This document shows positions 53,275 to 60,541 of a stretch of DNA of 64,000 nucleotides, one piece after another. The stretch covers positions 1 to 64,000 of IMG/VR virus record IMGVR_UViG_3300030116_004360; one strand, written 5' to 3'. The stretch comes from a virus. The notes beneath the pieces were generated by a model. That model was not told where the DNA came from. It did not search any database and saw only the letters and a program-made list of their open reading frames with translations. How positions within the stretch are numbered: the stretch's first letter is position 1; each line of letters begins with the position of its first letter. Both the position numbers and the translations under genes were made by a program.

Positions 53275-53669
53275 CAAATAACGCCCTTAATTTCTAAAAT
53301 TCTTTCTAACCCTTCTTGAGTTAAATGTTGACCATTTTCATACAAATTGAAAATTTCTTTAAATGGTTGCCAATTACCTTTAGCATCCGGTAAATCAGGA
53401 ACTAATTGTATTGTCCTATAAATATTAGTAGCACCACTAACTCTTAGTATAGGTAAAGGTCTAGCCTTATGTTCGTAACTTCGATATTGGGATTGAATAT
53501 CATATTGAGCAAAAGTTCTTTCTAAAGCCAAAAGGAAATCTGAACTTCCTCTGAAGTTTAATCGTAAGCGAACTTTATATCCCGTTCTTAATCTATTATC
53601 TCTTGATACATGAATTTCAGGCTTAGGTAAACTTAGTAAGATACCTTCTAATTGTTCTTTAGTAAACAT
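53274..53669 (-). CDS. Small LAGLIDADG-fold-like protein (tentative)
   Basis: A 131-residue protein from ATG 53669 behind GGTGATTAAT. Segments TGYKVRLRLNFRGSSDFLLA, LPILRVSGATNIYRTIQLVP and WQPFKEIFNLYENGQHLTQE follow the strand and helix order of single LAGLIDADG domains, but the acidic catalytic motif is not obvious. It may be a DNA-binding relic or accessory protein. Overlaps both neighbours. Confidence 0.45.
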   Translation of the reverse strand: MFTKEQLEGILLSLPKPEIHVSRDNRLRTGYKVRLRLNFRGSSDFLLALERTFAQYDIQSQYRSYEHKARPLPILRVSGATNIYRTIQLVPDLPDAKGNWQPFKEIFNLYENGQHLTQEGLERILEIKGVI

Positions 53670-53670
53670 A

Positions 53671-53805
53671 TTAATCACCTCTAATTATAAATGCTAACAA
53701 TACACAAATTGTGCAGATATTTACAATATTCACCATCATCAAAATTCTATTACTTTTATTTATCATTACTAACAACTCCTTTAATAAATCATTCGTTTCG
53801 TCCAT
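53671..53805 (-). CDS. 44-residue single-span membrane protein
   Basis: ATG 53805, stop TAA 53671-53673. After a short helix (MDETNDLLKELLVMINKSNR), residues 21-41 are hydrophobic (ILMMVNIVNICTICVLLAFI). The last codons double as the GGTGAT site of the following gene. The start overlaps the end of the upstream gene. Function unknown. Confidence 0.55.
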   Translation of the reverse strand: MDETNDLLKELLVMINKSNRILMMVNIVNICTICVLLAFIIRGD

Positions 53806-53968
53806 CATTCCCATCTTTGTCCATCCCCTGTTCAATATCAACTAATGTTGCTCGACGCGAGAGGTTATTAAACATACTCATGATTTCTTCTACCTCTTTT
53901 TGTGTTTCATCCCATACCTTTTCATCAGTATATTCAAATCTAATTGTTATATATTTACTATATTTCAT
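53789..53968 (-). CDS. Unidentified 59-residue protein
   Basis: ATG 53968, stop TGA 53789-53791. MKYSKYITIRFEYTDEKVWD starts with a beta strand, then a helix (EVEEIMSMFNNLSRRA), then a strand and an acidic tail (MDKDGNDGRNE). The alternating strand-helix-strand resembles a small ferredoxin-like unit. Overlaps the histone-fold gene by four bases (ATGA). Confidence 0.55.
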   Translation of the reverse strand: MKYSKYITIRFEYTDEKVWDETQKEVEEIMSMFNNLSRRATLVDIEQGMDKDGNDGRNE

Positions 53969-54414
53969 TTTAATCCATCCATATATTTAGCGTTTTCTGC
54001 CCAATAACCTCGACCTGCATCAGGAGGCAATTGTAAAAAATACCAATGAGCAGGTTTTAATGTCTTATGATTATTTTCTTCTGCGTTTTCCTTAGCATAC
54101 CAAGCAAGTTCAGTAATTAAATCAGTAATATGTTCATGAACAAATTTAACTAAGTCACGACTTACAGGCATATTAGTTTCTTCACGAATTAACTTTGCTA
54201 TTGGTATCTTAAGCCCAGAAATACTCTTTTCTCTCTTAGGTTTTTCAGGAATAATTAAATCCCCATCTTTAAAATAAGGAACCATATGTGCGGCCATTTG
54301 CATATATCTTCCTCTAGTTTCAGAAACCTTTTTCATAAAGGCAATACCTTCATCAATCTTTATACAAGTATATGGTTCATTATCAATTATAGTAAAATCA
54401 TCTATCTCTATCAT
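53965..54414 (-). CDS. Histone-fold protein
   Basis: A 149-residue protein. Residues 69-130 match the archaeal histone pattern: KIPIAKLIREETNMPVSRDL, then VKFVHEHITDLITELAWYAK and HKTLKPAHW. The opening PIA-x-LIR, the VS-x-D start of helix 2 and HKTLK (RKTIK in histones) are the diagnostic points. An extra N-terminal domain of about 65 residues comes first. It may bind or wrap virus DNA or interfere with host chromatin (inference). It shares one base with the ligase gene. Confidence 0.7.
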   Translation of the reverse strand: MIEIDDFTIIDNEPYTCIKIDEGIAFMKKVSETRGRYMQMAAHMVPYFKDGDLIIPEKPKREKSISGLKIPIAKLIREETNMPVSRDLVKFVHEHITDLITELAWYAKENAEENNHKTLKPAHWYFLQLPPDAGRGYWAENAKYMDGLK

Positions 54415-55973
54415 TAAGCATACCTCCTAACCATTTCTTCGTATGTATCAATATCCGCAACAGGTTTATCATTACGAATTCTTTTACATCTAGGGAATCT
54501 TAAAGCATAAGTTTCATCTTCATTTTTAGTTACTACATCTCCTGTAACTTCAAGAACAACGCGAGGTAAAAATAAATATGTATCCTTTTCAGAGGATATA
54601 ATTATCTTACGAAGTTCGTTAGTTAATCTAAATAAATCTGTATCAGAAAAACCTGTTCCAACGGAACCTATCTGAATAAATTCATTTTCGTGTTTAACTG
54701 ATATATCAAAAGAACCAAATACATTTGCTCTTTTACCATCACCATATCTAGCACCAGTAATAACCACATCTAATTCAATTAATGGTGGCTTATATTTAAT
54801 CCAATCTTTAGACCTTTTTCCCGGTTGATATAATGCATCAGTTGGTTTAATAATGATTCCTTCAAAACCATCTTGAATTGCTGAATGATAAAAACCCATA
54901 ACTCCCATTTCATCTGTATTTTCACTCCAAATCCTATGAGTTGGAAAGGGACCGTTGTTGTAGTCCCACTTACTTAATCTGTTATATAATGTTTCATCCA
55001 TAAAAGATTCACCATCCATTTGTAACATATCAAATATAACAAACTTAACTGGACATTTTTGAACTGCATCCATCTTATCTTTTGAATGAACTCTAGTGCC
55101 TAACTTTTGATGCTTTTCAGGAGTCCCATCTTCTTTAATAGGATAAATCTCTCCATCAACAATAAATTCATTTGGTAGATTTGATTCAAGAATTTGTTGA
55201 ACAATATCAGGAAATTGGTCAGTAGCATCTTTACCTTTACGATTAAAAATAATTACTCTATCGTTCTTTCTATGAACTTGATACCTATTACCATCATACT
55301 TATATTCTACAACATAATTATTATTAGGCCACTTATCTTTAGGTAAGGCTTTTGCTAACATAGGTTTAATAAAATTACCAAAGCCTAATGTGTTTGGAAC
55401 TTCTATATTATTCTCATAAAATGAAATAACTTCATCAATAGGTAAAGCACGAATATCTACTTCCATCTTCTTAAGGTCTTTATTATAATATTCAGAAACG
55501 GCCTTCACTAAATTTTTATTCTGAAAACCATTACGAGGTTTTCTTAACCAATACCGAATAAACCATTTCTTTTCTAGGCTATTCATCTTATTGAACATCT
55601 CTTCAAACAATCTAAAAACATCACCATCAGAACGACTACAATCTAGAGTTAAAATACGAAGTAATTGATTTAAACTAATCCCACTTTCTCCTTCCATATA
55701 ACCATCAAAATTATGAACTCCATCAGCCAAATCACCATACATAGATGAAAAGGTTTCTATTTCATCTTCATATACACCATAAGCATTAGCAACCCATTTT
55801 ACTGCTTTCTTCTTAGCGATATTATTTGGTTCAAGGTCTAGATTTAAAATCTTCACTAGAACTGTTTTATTGTTAGATTTATCAAATGCTTCTTGAAAGA
55901 GTTTAACTTTAAATGTTGGAGCAACAGTTTCTATACTTTCATTAAACTGTGCAAATTCATATAAAGTATTCAT
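54414..55973 (-). CDS. lig: ATP-dependent DNA ligase
   Basis: A 519-residue ligase of the archaeal/eukaryotic LigI type. The N-terminal DNA-binding domain (about 1-195) is followed by the core: EYKYDGNRYQVH with the adenylated K225, FIVDGEIYP, FVIFDMLQMDG, GFEGIIIKP and WIKYKP, then an OB fold ending in RCKRIRNDKP. It joins Okazaki fragments. A second, differently built ligase domain is in the virion module at 10265. The start overlaps the preceding stop by four bases. Confidence 0.93.
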   Translation of the reverse strand: MNTLYEFAQFNESIETVAPTFKVKLFQEAFDKSNNKTVLVKILNLDLEPNNIAKKKAVKWVANAYGVYEDEIETFSSMYGDLADGVHNFDGYMEGESGISLNQLLRILTLDCSRSDGDVFRLFEEMFNKMNSLEKKWFIRYWLRKPRNGFQNKNLVKAVSEYYNKDLKKMEVDIRALPIDEVISFYENNIEVPNTLGFGNFIKPMLAKALPKDKWPNNNYVVEYKYDGNRYQVHRKNDRVIIFNRKGKDATDQFPDIVQQILESNLPNEFIVDGEIYPIKEDGTPEKHQKLGTRVHSKDKMDAVQKCPVKFVIFDMLQMDGESFMDETLYNRLSKWDYNNGPFPTHRIWSENTDEMGVMGFYHSAIQDGFEGIIIKPTDALYQPGKRSKDWIKYKPPLIELDVVITGARYGDGKRANVFGSFDISVKHENEFIQIGSVGTGFSDTDLFRLTNELRKIIISSEKDTYLFLPRVVLEVTGDVVTKNEDETYALRFPRCKRIRNDKPVADIDTYEEMVRRYA

Positions 55974-56428
55974 TCTTCTTCATCTCCAAACATTTCTTCA
56001 AACTGTTTAATTGTATTTACATACATTTTACTTAGAAATTGTGTTGTTTTATACATCTCATCAAGTAGTTCTTTACCTCCAGAGCCTAATGACTGTGATA
56101 CACCCACTAAACCAACCATAGCAATAAAAGCCTTTAAATGTGCTAGTGTAATATTCATAGAGTTTATTACCTGCTTTCTATGTTCACGGTCGTCATTAAT
56201 TCTAAACATAGATTTTAGAGTTTCTATATTATTTAGCCACACAAGTTCTTTAACTTTATCACTTTCATCAGAACCATATACATCATCATATGTTGCATCT
56301 GCACCTAGATATAAACCACTACAAAAATTATCTATCAATTCATCTGGCAAATCTCCCTTCATTTTTTCTTGTAATGTATGTAATATATCATCTACTTTGT
56401 GCATTTGTTCTTTCTTATGTTTATTCAT
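55970..56428 (-). CDS. Unidentified 152-residue helical protein
   Basis: Mostly helical: MNKHKKEQMHKVDDILHTLQ at the start, NITLAHLKAFIAMVGLVG in the middle and an acidic end FGDEEE. It has one base of overlap with the histone-fold gene upstream and four with the ligase. No motif recognised. Confidence 0.6.
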   Translation of the reverse strand: MNKHKKEQMHKVDDILHTLQEKMKGDLPDELIDNFCSGLYLGADATYDDVYGSDESDKVKELVWLNNIETLKSMFRINDDREHRKQVINSMNITLAHLKAFIAMVGLVGVSQSLGSGGKELLDEMYKTTQFLSKMYVNTIKQFEEMFGDEEE

Positions 56429-56652
56429 TACTGATACCTCCCTAGTATTAAATCTGCAAAAGCAATATCAACATGATGTGGCATTACTTTTGAATATCTT
56501 TTATCTCTTTCTAATGCCAAAGAAACTAGATTGCCTAGCCTTTGCATTAATATCTCACTTCTCTCTTGAAATTGTTCAATTGATTCAGGAGATAATGTCT
56601 TTCCTTTTGTTTGTTCTTTTAATGTTCTTTTTGATTCTTGATAACTTACCAT
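56428..56652 (-). CDS. Small histone-fold-like protein
   Basis: A 74-residue protein from ATG 56652 behind GAGGTGATTAAA. Residues 18-71 read KTLSPESIEQFQERSEILMQ, then LGNLVSLALERDKRYSKVMP and HHVDIAFADLIL, the helix 1, long helix 2 and helix 3 layout of a histone fold (VMPHHVDIA resembles the helix 3 entry). Charge is balanced rather than strongly basic. It might pair with the larger histone-fold protein at 53965. An alternative frame start upstream would run through the hairpin and is unlikely. Confidence 0.6.
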   Translation of the reverse strand: MVSYQESKRTLKEQTKGKTLSPESIEQFQERSEILMQRLGNLVSLALERDKRYSKVMPHHVDIAFADLILGRYQ

Positions 56653-56677
56653 TTTAATCACCTCTTGAAAATAAACA

Positions 56678-56735
56678 GGTTGAACTGCCGTCCTACGCAT
56701 CTAGAATCCTAGACGCTTAGAGTAGCAGTTGAACC
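56678..56735. repeat. Long imperfect palindrome between two genes
   Basis: GGTTGAACTGC (56678-56688) is nearly mirrored by GCAGTTGAACC (56725-56735), 10 of 11 pairing. Between them CTA/TAG, GC/GC and TCTAG/CTAGA continue the pairing to a four-base loop AATC. The 58-base unit fills most of the 92-base gap between the histone-fold gene (start 56652) and the zinc-site gene (stop 56745). It could be an operator, an RNA hairpin or part of an origin. Confidence 0.6.
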
Positions 56736-56744
56736 GGACTATTT

Positions 56745-57143
56745 TCACTCTATCATTTCACCTCTAATGAATTTATTTACTTCATTAAAGGTAAAGAAAT
56801 ACCTCGGTATCTCTAATTCGTCCAATCTATTTACAACCCAACAAGCCCCACCTAAACTACTTATTTGGACTATTTCATAAGTAGCCTTTCCTTTTTGAAT
56901 TACTTCTTTAGTTCCTATTTCAGGAGTTAATCCATAAATTCTAGTTAATTCTTTAGCGATACTATCCATATTTTCTGCTACATATTTAATTATATGAGTT
57001 CTTTGAATAGGAACCTTTGCATCTACTTTAACTTTAATTTTTCCAGTCCAATCACAAACTTTACATTTGTTTGCATCACATATTGGACATTTTATTTCTG
57101 CCGGTAAAGGTGCTGGAAATCTTACAGTTACAGTTTTTTTCAT
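56745..57143 (-). CDS. Protein with DnaJ-type zinc site
   Basis: A 132-residue protein. EIKCPICDANKCKVCDWTGK (about residues 16-35) gives C-x2-C-x4-C-x2-C-x-x-T-G, the CxxCxGxG type seen in DnaJ and related zinc modules. The rest is alpha/beta (VQISSLGGACWVVNRLDE). It sits after the chaperonin genes and a 33-residue gene. Its job is unknown, but a folding or nucleic-acid role is plausible. Confidence 0.6.
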   Translation of the reverse strand: MKKTVTVRFPAPLPAEIKCPICDANKCKVCDWTGKIKVKVDAKVPIQRTHIIKYVAENMDSIAKELTRIYGLTPEIGTKEVIQKGKATYEIVQISSLGGACWVVNRLDELEIPRYFFTFNEVNKFIRGEMIE

Positions 57144-57241
57144 GGGTTTGCCTCCATATATTCTATAACCACTTCATCTATTTCTTTGTCTGGACCCTTT
57201 GGTTCTTTATTGCCCCAAATGAGCCGGTAAAGCCATTTCAT
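57140..57241 (-). CDS. 33-residue protein overlapping the chaperonin end
   Basis: ATG 57241, stop TGA 57140-57142, read in another frame from the last 35 bases of the chaperonin gene. Sequence MKWLYRLIWGNKEPKGPDKE followed by IDEVVIEYMEANP. Its GGTGGTGAAA site and the ATGA overlap with the next gene suggest translation. Function unknown. Confidence 0.45.
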   Translation of the reverse strand: MKWLYRLIWGNKEPKGPDKEIDEVVIEYMEANP

Positions 57242-58775
57242 TTTCACCACCAATAATTGCTACTTCTGTTGTTAAGACCATTAATGCAATTGAAACTGCT
57301 GAACGGAAACTACTCTTAGTAACTTTTACAGGGTCAATGATGCCTCGTTCAAGAAGGTTTACGTCGTTTTCAATCTTAAGCGCATCAAAACCCATACCAT
57401 GCATATTAGATACATCACTGTAAGTTAAATCTACTCCTGCATTTCTAGCAATTTGGAAATATGGTTCATGGAAAATTCTACTCATTAAAACATTAAAATC
57501 ATTTTCTTCCATTTGTGTTGAAGCATCAATTAATGCTTTTCCTCCACCAACAACATATCCTTGTTCTCTAGCGGCTTGTGTAGCATTTAAAGCATCATCT
57601 AACCTTTCTTTCTTTTCTTTTAATTCAATTTCAGTTGGTGCGCCTACTGTAATTCTAGCAATTCCACCACGAAGTTTAGCAATACGTTTCTTTAATCTAC
57701 TAGCAAGATATTTATCATCAGTGCTATTAAATTTAACTTCAAGTGCAATCGCTCTATCTGAAACTCTCTTATCAGTTTCATCATCACTATCTACTGTAAT
57801 AATAGTTCTATCTTTATTAATGATAGCCTTTGAAGCCATACCTAGAACTAAATCATCATTCTTAGAAATATCTTCACCAGAATCTACATCAATAACTTTA
57901 CCGCCAACAATAGAAGATATATCATTCATCTCATCAATCATAGCATCACCAAAACTAGGTGCTTTAATAATACAACAATCAATAGTTTTTCTAAGAATAT
58001 TAACAATAATATTAGCCAATGCTGAACCTGTAACATCTCGCGCCATAATTAATAGTGGTCGCTTATGAGTATTACAATGTTCTAAATATGGAAGAATATC
58101 TTGAAAGTTCTTAATATCCTCATTAGTCATTAATATATACGGATTGTCCAAAACACATGAACCATCATCTTGATTAATCATAGTATGGCTAACCATACCT
58201 CTATCAATCTCATAGCCATTTACAATCTCAATACTAGTTTCATTTGTTGTTCCTTCTTGAACAGAAATAACACATTGTTCACCTGCTAGAGAAATTACTT
58301 CAGAAATTAACCCACCTAACTCTTCATCATTGTTAGATGCAATTGTGGCAATTTGCTCAATTTTTTCTTGATTATCAACAGGTTCGGCCATAGTATCGAG
58401 AACCGCACAAATAGAATCAGTATATTCTAAAATACTCTTTCTAAACTCTGCTAGATTTTCAATAGTTTCTTGATTAAAATAATCACATAATGCCTGTGCT
58501 AATACACAAGCGGTAGTAGTTCCATCACCTGTATTTGATTGAGCCTCTGATGCAACATTTTGAATCAATTCGATTCCCATTTGAATAAAAGGGTCATCAG
58601 AAGATACAAATTTAGCAATTGTTACACCATCATTAATAACAGTTGGTTTAGGATATGTTTGTAATACAACAGTTTTAGCCTGTGGACCCAATGTTGGTTT
58701 TACTGCATCGGCAACAAGATTAACTCCTGCTAATATCTTTTCTTTCGCTTCATCATTAAATAATACTTTACTCAA
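57207..58775 (-). CDS. groEL: Group I chaperonin (GroEL-like)
   Basis: A 522-residue protein from TTG 58775. Landmarks: VKPTLGPQAKTV, TVINDGVTIAKF (aspartate near 49), GDGTTTACVLAQAL (83-96), GMVSHTMINQDD and ITVGAPTEIELKEKKERLDD. The C-terminus lacks the usual Gly/Met tail and ends MALPAHLGQ. A GroES-like gene precedes it, supporting group I rather than the archaeal thermosome. It would fold virus proteins, such as the capsid, in its chamber. Confidence 0.9.
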   Translation of the reverse strand: MSKVLFNDEAKEKILAGVNLVADAVKPTLGPQAKTVVLQTYPKPTVINDGVTIAKFVSSDDPFIQMGIELIQNVASEAQSNTGDGTTTACVLAQALCDYFNQETIENLAEFRKSILEYTDSICAVLDTMAEPVDNQEKIEQIATIASNNDEELGGLISEVISLAGEQCVISVQEGTTNETSIEIVNGYEIDRGMVSHTMINQDDGSCVLDNPYILMTNEDIKNFQDILPYLEHCNTHKRPLLIMARDVTGSALANIIVNILRKTIDCCIIKAPSFGDAMIDEMNDISSIVGGKVIDVDSGEDISKNDDLVLGMASKAIINKDRTIITVDSDDETDKRVSDRAIALEVKFNSTDDKYLASRLKKRIAKLRGGIARITVGAPTEIELKEKKERLDDALNATQAAREQGYVVGGGKALIDASTQMEENDFNVLMSRIFHEPYFQIARNAGVDLTYSDVSNMHGMGFDALKIENDVNLLERGIIDPVKVTKSSFRSAVSIALMVLTTEVAIIGGENEMALPAHLGQ

Positions 58776-59005
58776 AATTTCTCCCCCTTTCCTGTTTCAA
58801 AATAAATTTGTGAAATATCTATAATCAGATACTTCATATATGGAACTGCTGCTTTATCATTAAAGACAACAAATTTACCATCATATTTCCCATCAGGAGA
58901 AGATATTACTCTTCCTGTTTGGGAATCTGTTGTAATTAATCCAGAAATGCTTGTTTCATCACGCTTCTCAATAATTACCCAATTGTTACAATCTAATACT
59001 CTCAT
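58772..59005 (-). CDS. groES: GroES-like co-chaperonin
   Basis: A 77-residue protein from ATG 59005 behind GGGAGGTATTCTA. MRVLDCNNWVIIEKRDETSI, then GLITTDSQTGRVISS and GKYDGKFVVFNDKAAVPYMK follow the Cpn10 strand order; the mobile loop would be near SISGLITTDS. Overlaps the chaperonin start by four bases. At 77 residues it is short for GroES (about 97), so the lid may be reduced. Confidence 0.7.
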   Translation of the reverse strand: MRVLDCNNWVIIEKRDETSISGLITTDSQTGRVISSPDGKYDGKFVVFNDKAAVPYMKYLIIDISQIYFETGKGEKF

Positions 59006-59139
59006 TAGAATACCTCCCTTTTTCCACACGTATCACAACGTAAAACTACCATTGTTTTTCTAGATTTGTTATTTACATTTTTTTGTTCTGCAATAACCAT
59101 TCTACCATTACTACAATCTAAACACTTAACGCCCGTCAT
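59005..59139 (-). CDS. 44-residue zinc-ribbon protein
   Basis: ATG 59139, stop overlapping the GroES start (TAATG). MTGVKCLDCSNGRMVIAEQK, and later LRCDTCGKREVF, give C6-x2-C9...C35-x2-C38. A basic loop (VNNKSRKTM) lies between. A tiny ribbon like those at 38195 and 47150. Function unknown. Confidence 0.6.
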   Translation of the reverse strand: MTGVKCLDCSNGRMVIAEQKNVNNKSRKTMVVLRCDTCGKREVF

Positions 59140-59266
59140 TTATAATACTCTCCAATGTTTCTCTTACAACATACCTAGCAATATGAGGCCCATGACCTCT
59201 TTTTAAACCATTAACATATCTTTGTAGTTTATTCAAAACTATTTCTAATTTTTCTGAATCATTCAT
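59126..59266 (-). CDS. Unidentified 46-residue helical protein
   Basis: ATG 59266, stop TAA 59126-59128. MNDSEKLEIVLNKLQRYVNG, then LKRGHGPHIARYVVRETLES. Overlaps the coiled-coil gene by four bases (ATGA) and the zinc-ribbon gene by 14. No function can be assigned. Confidence 0.5.
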   Translation of the reverse strand: MNDSEKLEIVLNKLQRYVNGLKRGHGPHIARYVVRETLESIINDGR

Positions 59267-59457
59267 TCCTCTTCACCTACCGTAAACTCTAATTCTAATA
59301 CAGAATATCTATACTCTTCTTCCGCAGCCAACAATTGATGGATTAAAAATGTATGCCTTGAAAGAAGGTTTTCAAATTCAGATTCAAATAGTTCTAATTC
59401 TTCTTTAGCCTCCTTAACATACTTTTCTGCTCTGTTTACATCCTTTTGAGTAGTCAT
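59263..59457 (-). CDS. Small coiled-coil protein
   Basis: A 64-residue helical protein (AEKYVKEAKEELELFESEFE; LIHQLLAAEEEYRYSVLELE) with an acidic end. It overlaps the JAMM protease gene by four bases, so it may be a partner of that enzyme. No family recognised. Confidence 0.55.
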   Translation of the reverse strand: MTTQKDVNRAEKYVKEAKEELELFESEFENLLSRHTFLIHQLLAAEEEYRYSVLELEFTVGEEE

Positions 59458-59975
59458 TCTTCTTCACCAACATAAGCCATTCTTTCTTCATAAAAGATAA
59501 AATTTTGTAATGTTTTATCATCTTGCATCCAAAGCATCCTTTGTCTATCACCAAGAACAATTGCAGATTCCATCAATAGTTTCCAAGAATTAATAGTCCT
59601 TCTATCAGTTCCACTAAAATAAGCAGTTCCAAACGGATGAGTATGAATCCAACATTTAATCGGCAATTTCATTTGTTTCAATTGTTCTTCTTGATTCTCA
59701 AAAGAAACGAATCCCGGAGTCCCATAACTGATAAATAATTTCTCATTAGAATCAATTACTACTTGAACTTCTCTATCAATATCAAAAGCCTTTAGGCTCA
59801 TAGCAAAAATTTCATCCAGAAATGCTGATGAAAGATACCCTGCAAATATTTTATATCCATAGTTATCTATTTTCCATTCATCATAATCTTCTCCTTTATG
59901 ATTTTGCCATATTTCAAACAAACTTGTTATTCTTTCTTTCCAATCTTCTATCTTTATTTCACTACCATCTACCAT
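59454..59975 (-). CDS. JAMM/MPN-domain metalloprotease
   Basis: A 173-residue protein from ATG 59975 behind GGTGATTAAA. The metal motif is WIHTHPFGTAYFSGTDRR: H111-x-H113-x7-S121-x2-D124, the exact H-x-H-x7-S-x2-D JAMM signature, with a candidate upstream Glu near 55. JAMM enzymes cut ubiquitin-like proteins from targets. It lies nine bases after an E1-like gene, which suggests a conjugation or de-conjugation pair. Cysteine-desulfurase-type sulfur carrier use is another option. Confidence 0.85.
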   Translation of the reverse strand: MVDGSEIKIEDWKERITSLFEIWQNHKGEDYDEWKIDNYGYKIFAGYLSSAFLDEIFAMSLKAFDIDREVQVVIDSNEKLFISYGTPGFVSFENQEEQLKQMKLPIKCWIHTHPFGTAYFSGTDRRTINSWKLLMESAIVLGDRQRMLWMQDDKTLQNFIFYEERMAYVGEEE

Positions 59976-59984
59976 TTTAATCAC

Positions 59985-60539
59985 CTATACATTTATCATT
60001 TTAAATTCATTCACTTCTTCATTATTAAACCATCTTTGAATCCATTGTGCGCCCATACCTGCAATTGCTACATGGGTAAAATGAATCCCTTCTTTTTCTC
60101 CATTCCAATCACCTTGGCAGGAAAAAGAACCTTCTGGCCCCTTTAATAAAGTATCAATCTTATTCTTATCAATGTCGTAACTAACTAACGCCCCATTTCT
60201 ACCTTGAGAACGTAAATCAAGCCACTTTACATTTGAATTGTAAAGCATTTTACGCACATCTAAATTATCTGCACAACAAACTACCAATTCAAATCCTTTT
60301 ACTTGATTTTCCATCAATACCCGATATGGTTGAGGTTTAACACCTTCACATTTATTAGCCATCACTTCGGCCTTATTCATATCTAATTGTCCAATATTAA
60401 AATTTTGGTATGTTAAATTCTTTCCTTCTACAATATCAGGGTCATACACCGTAATATCGTATAACTTCGTTCTATGCAATAGTGGTATTAGAAAACTTCC
60501 AATTCCACCTGCTCCTATAATCATTATTTTTCTTTTCAT
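59985..60539 (-). CDS. E1-like adenylyltransferase (ThiF/MoeB family)
   Basis: A 184-residue Rossmann protein. Motifs: IIGAGGIGSFL (ATP loop, 7-17), YDPDIVEGKNLTYQNF (D33, N41, Q45) and VVCCADNLDVRKML (D91, R96), the D-x-N-x-x-x-R of E1 enzymes. It is shorter than MoeB (about 250) and shows C141 in GSFSCQG, a possible catalytic Cys. No E2-like protein or clear ubiquitin-like protein was found in the window. It sits between TFB and the JAMM protease. Confidence 0.85.
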   Translation of the reverse strand: MKRKIMIIGAGGIGSFLIPLLHRTKLYDITVYDPDIVEGKNLTYQNFNIGQLDMNKAEVMANKCEGVKPQPYRVLMENQVKGFELVVCCADNLDVRKMLYNSNVKWLDLRSQGRNGALVSYDIDKNKIDTLLKGPEGSFSCQGDWNGEKEGIHFTHVAIAGMGAQWIQRWFNNEEVNEFKMINV

Positions 60540-60541
60540 TT

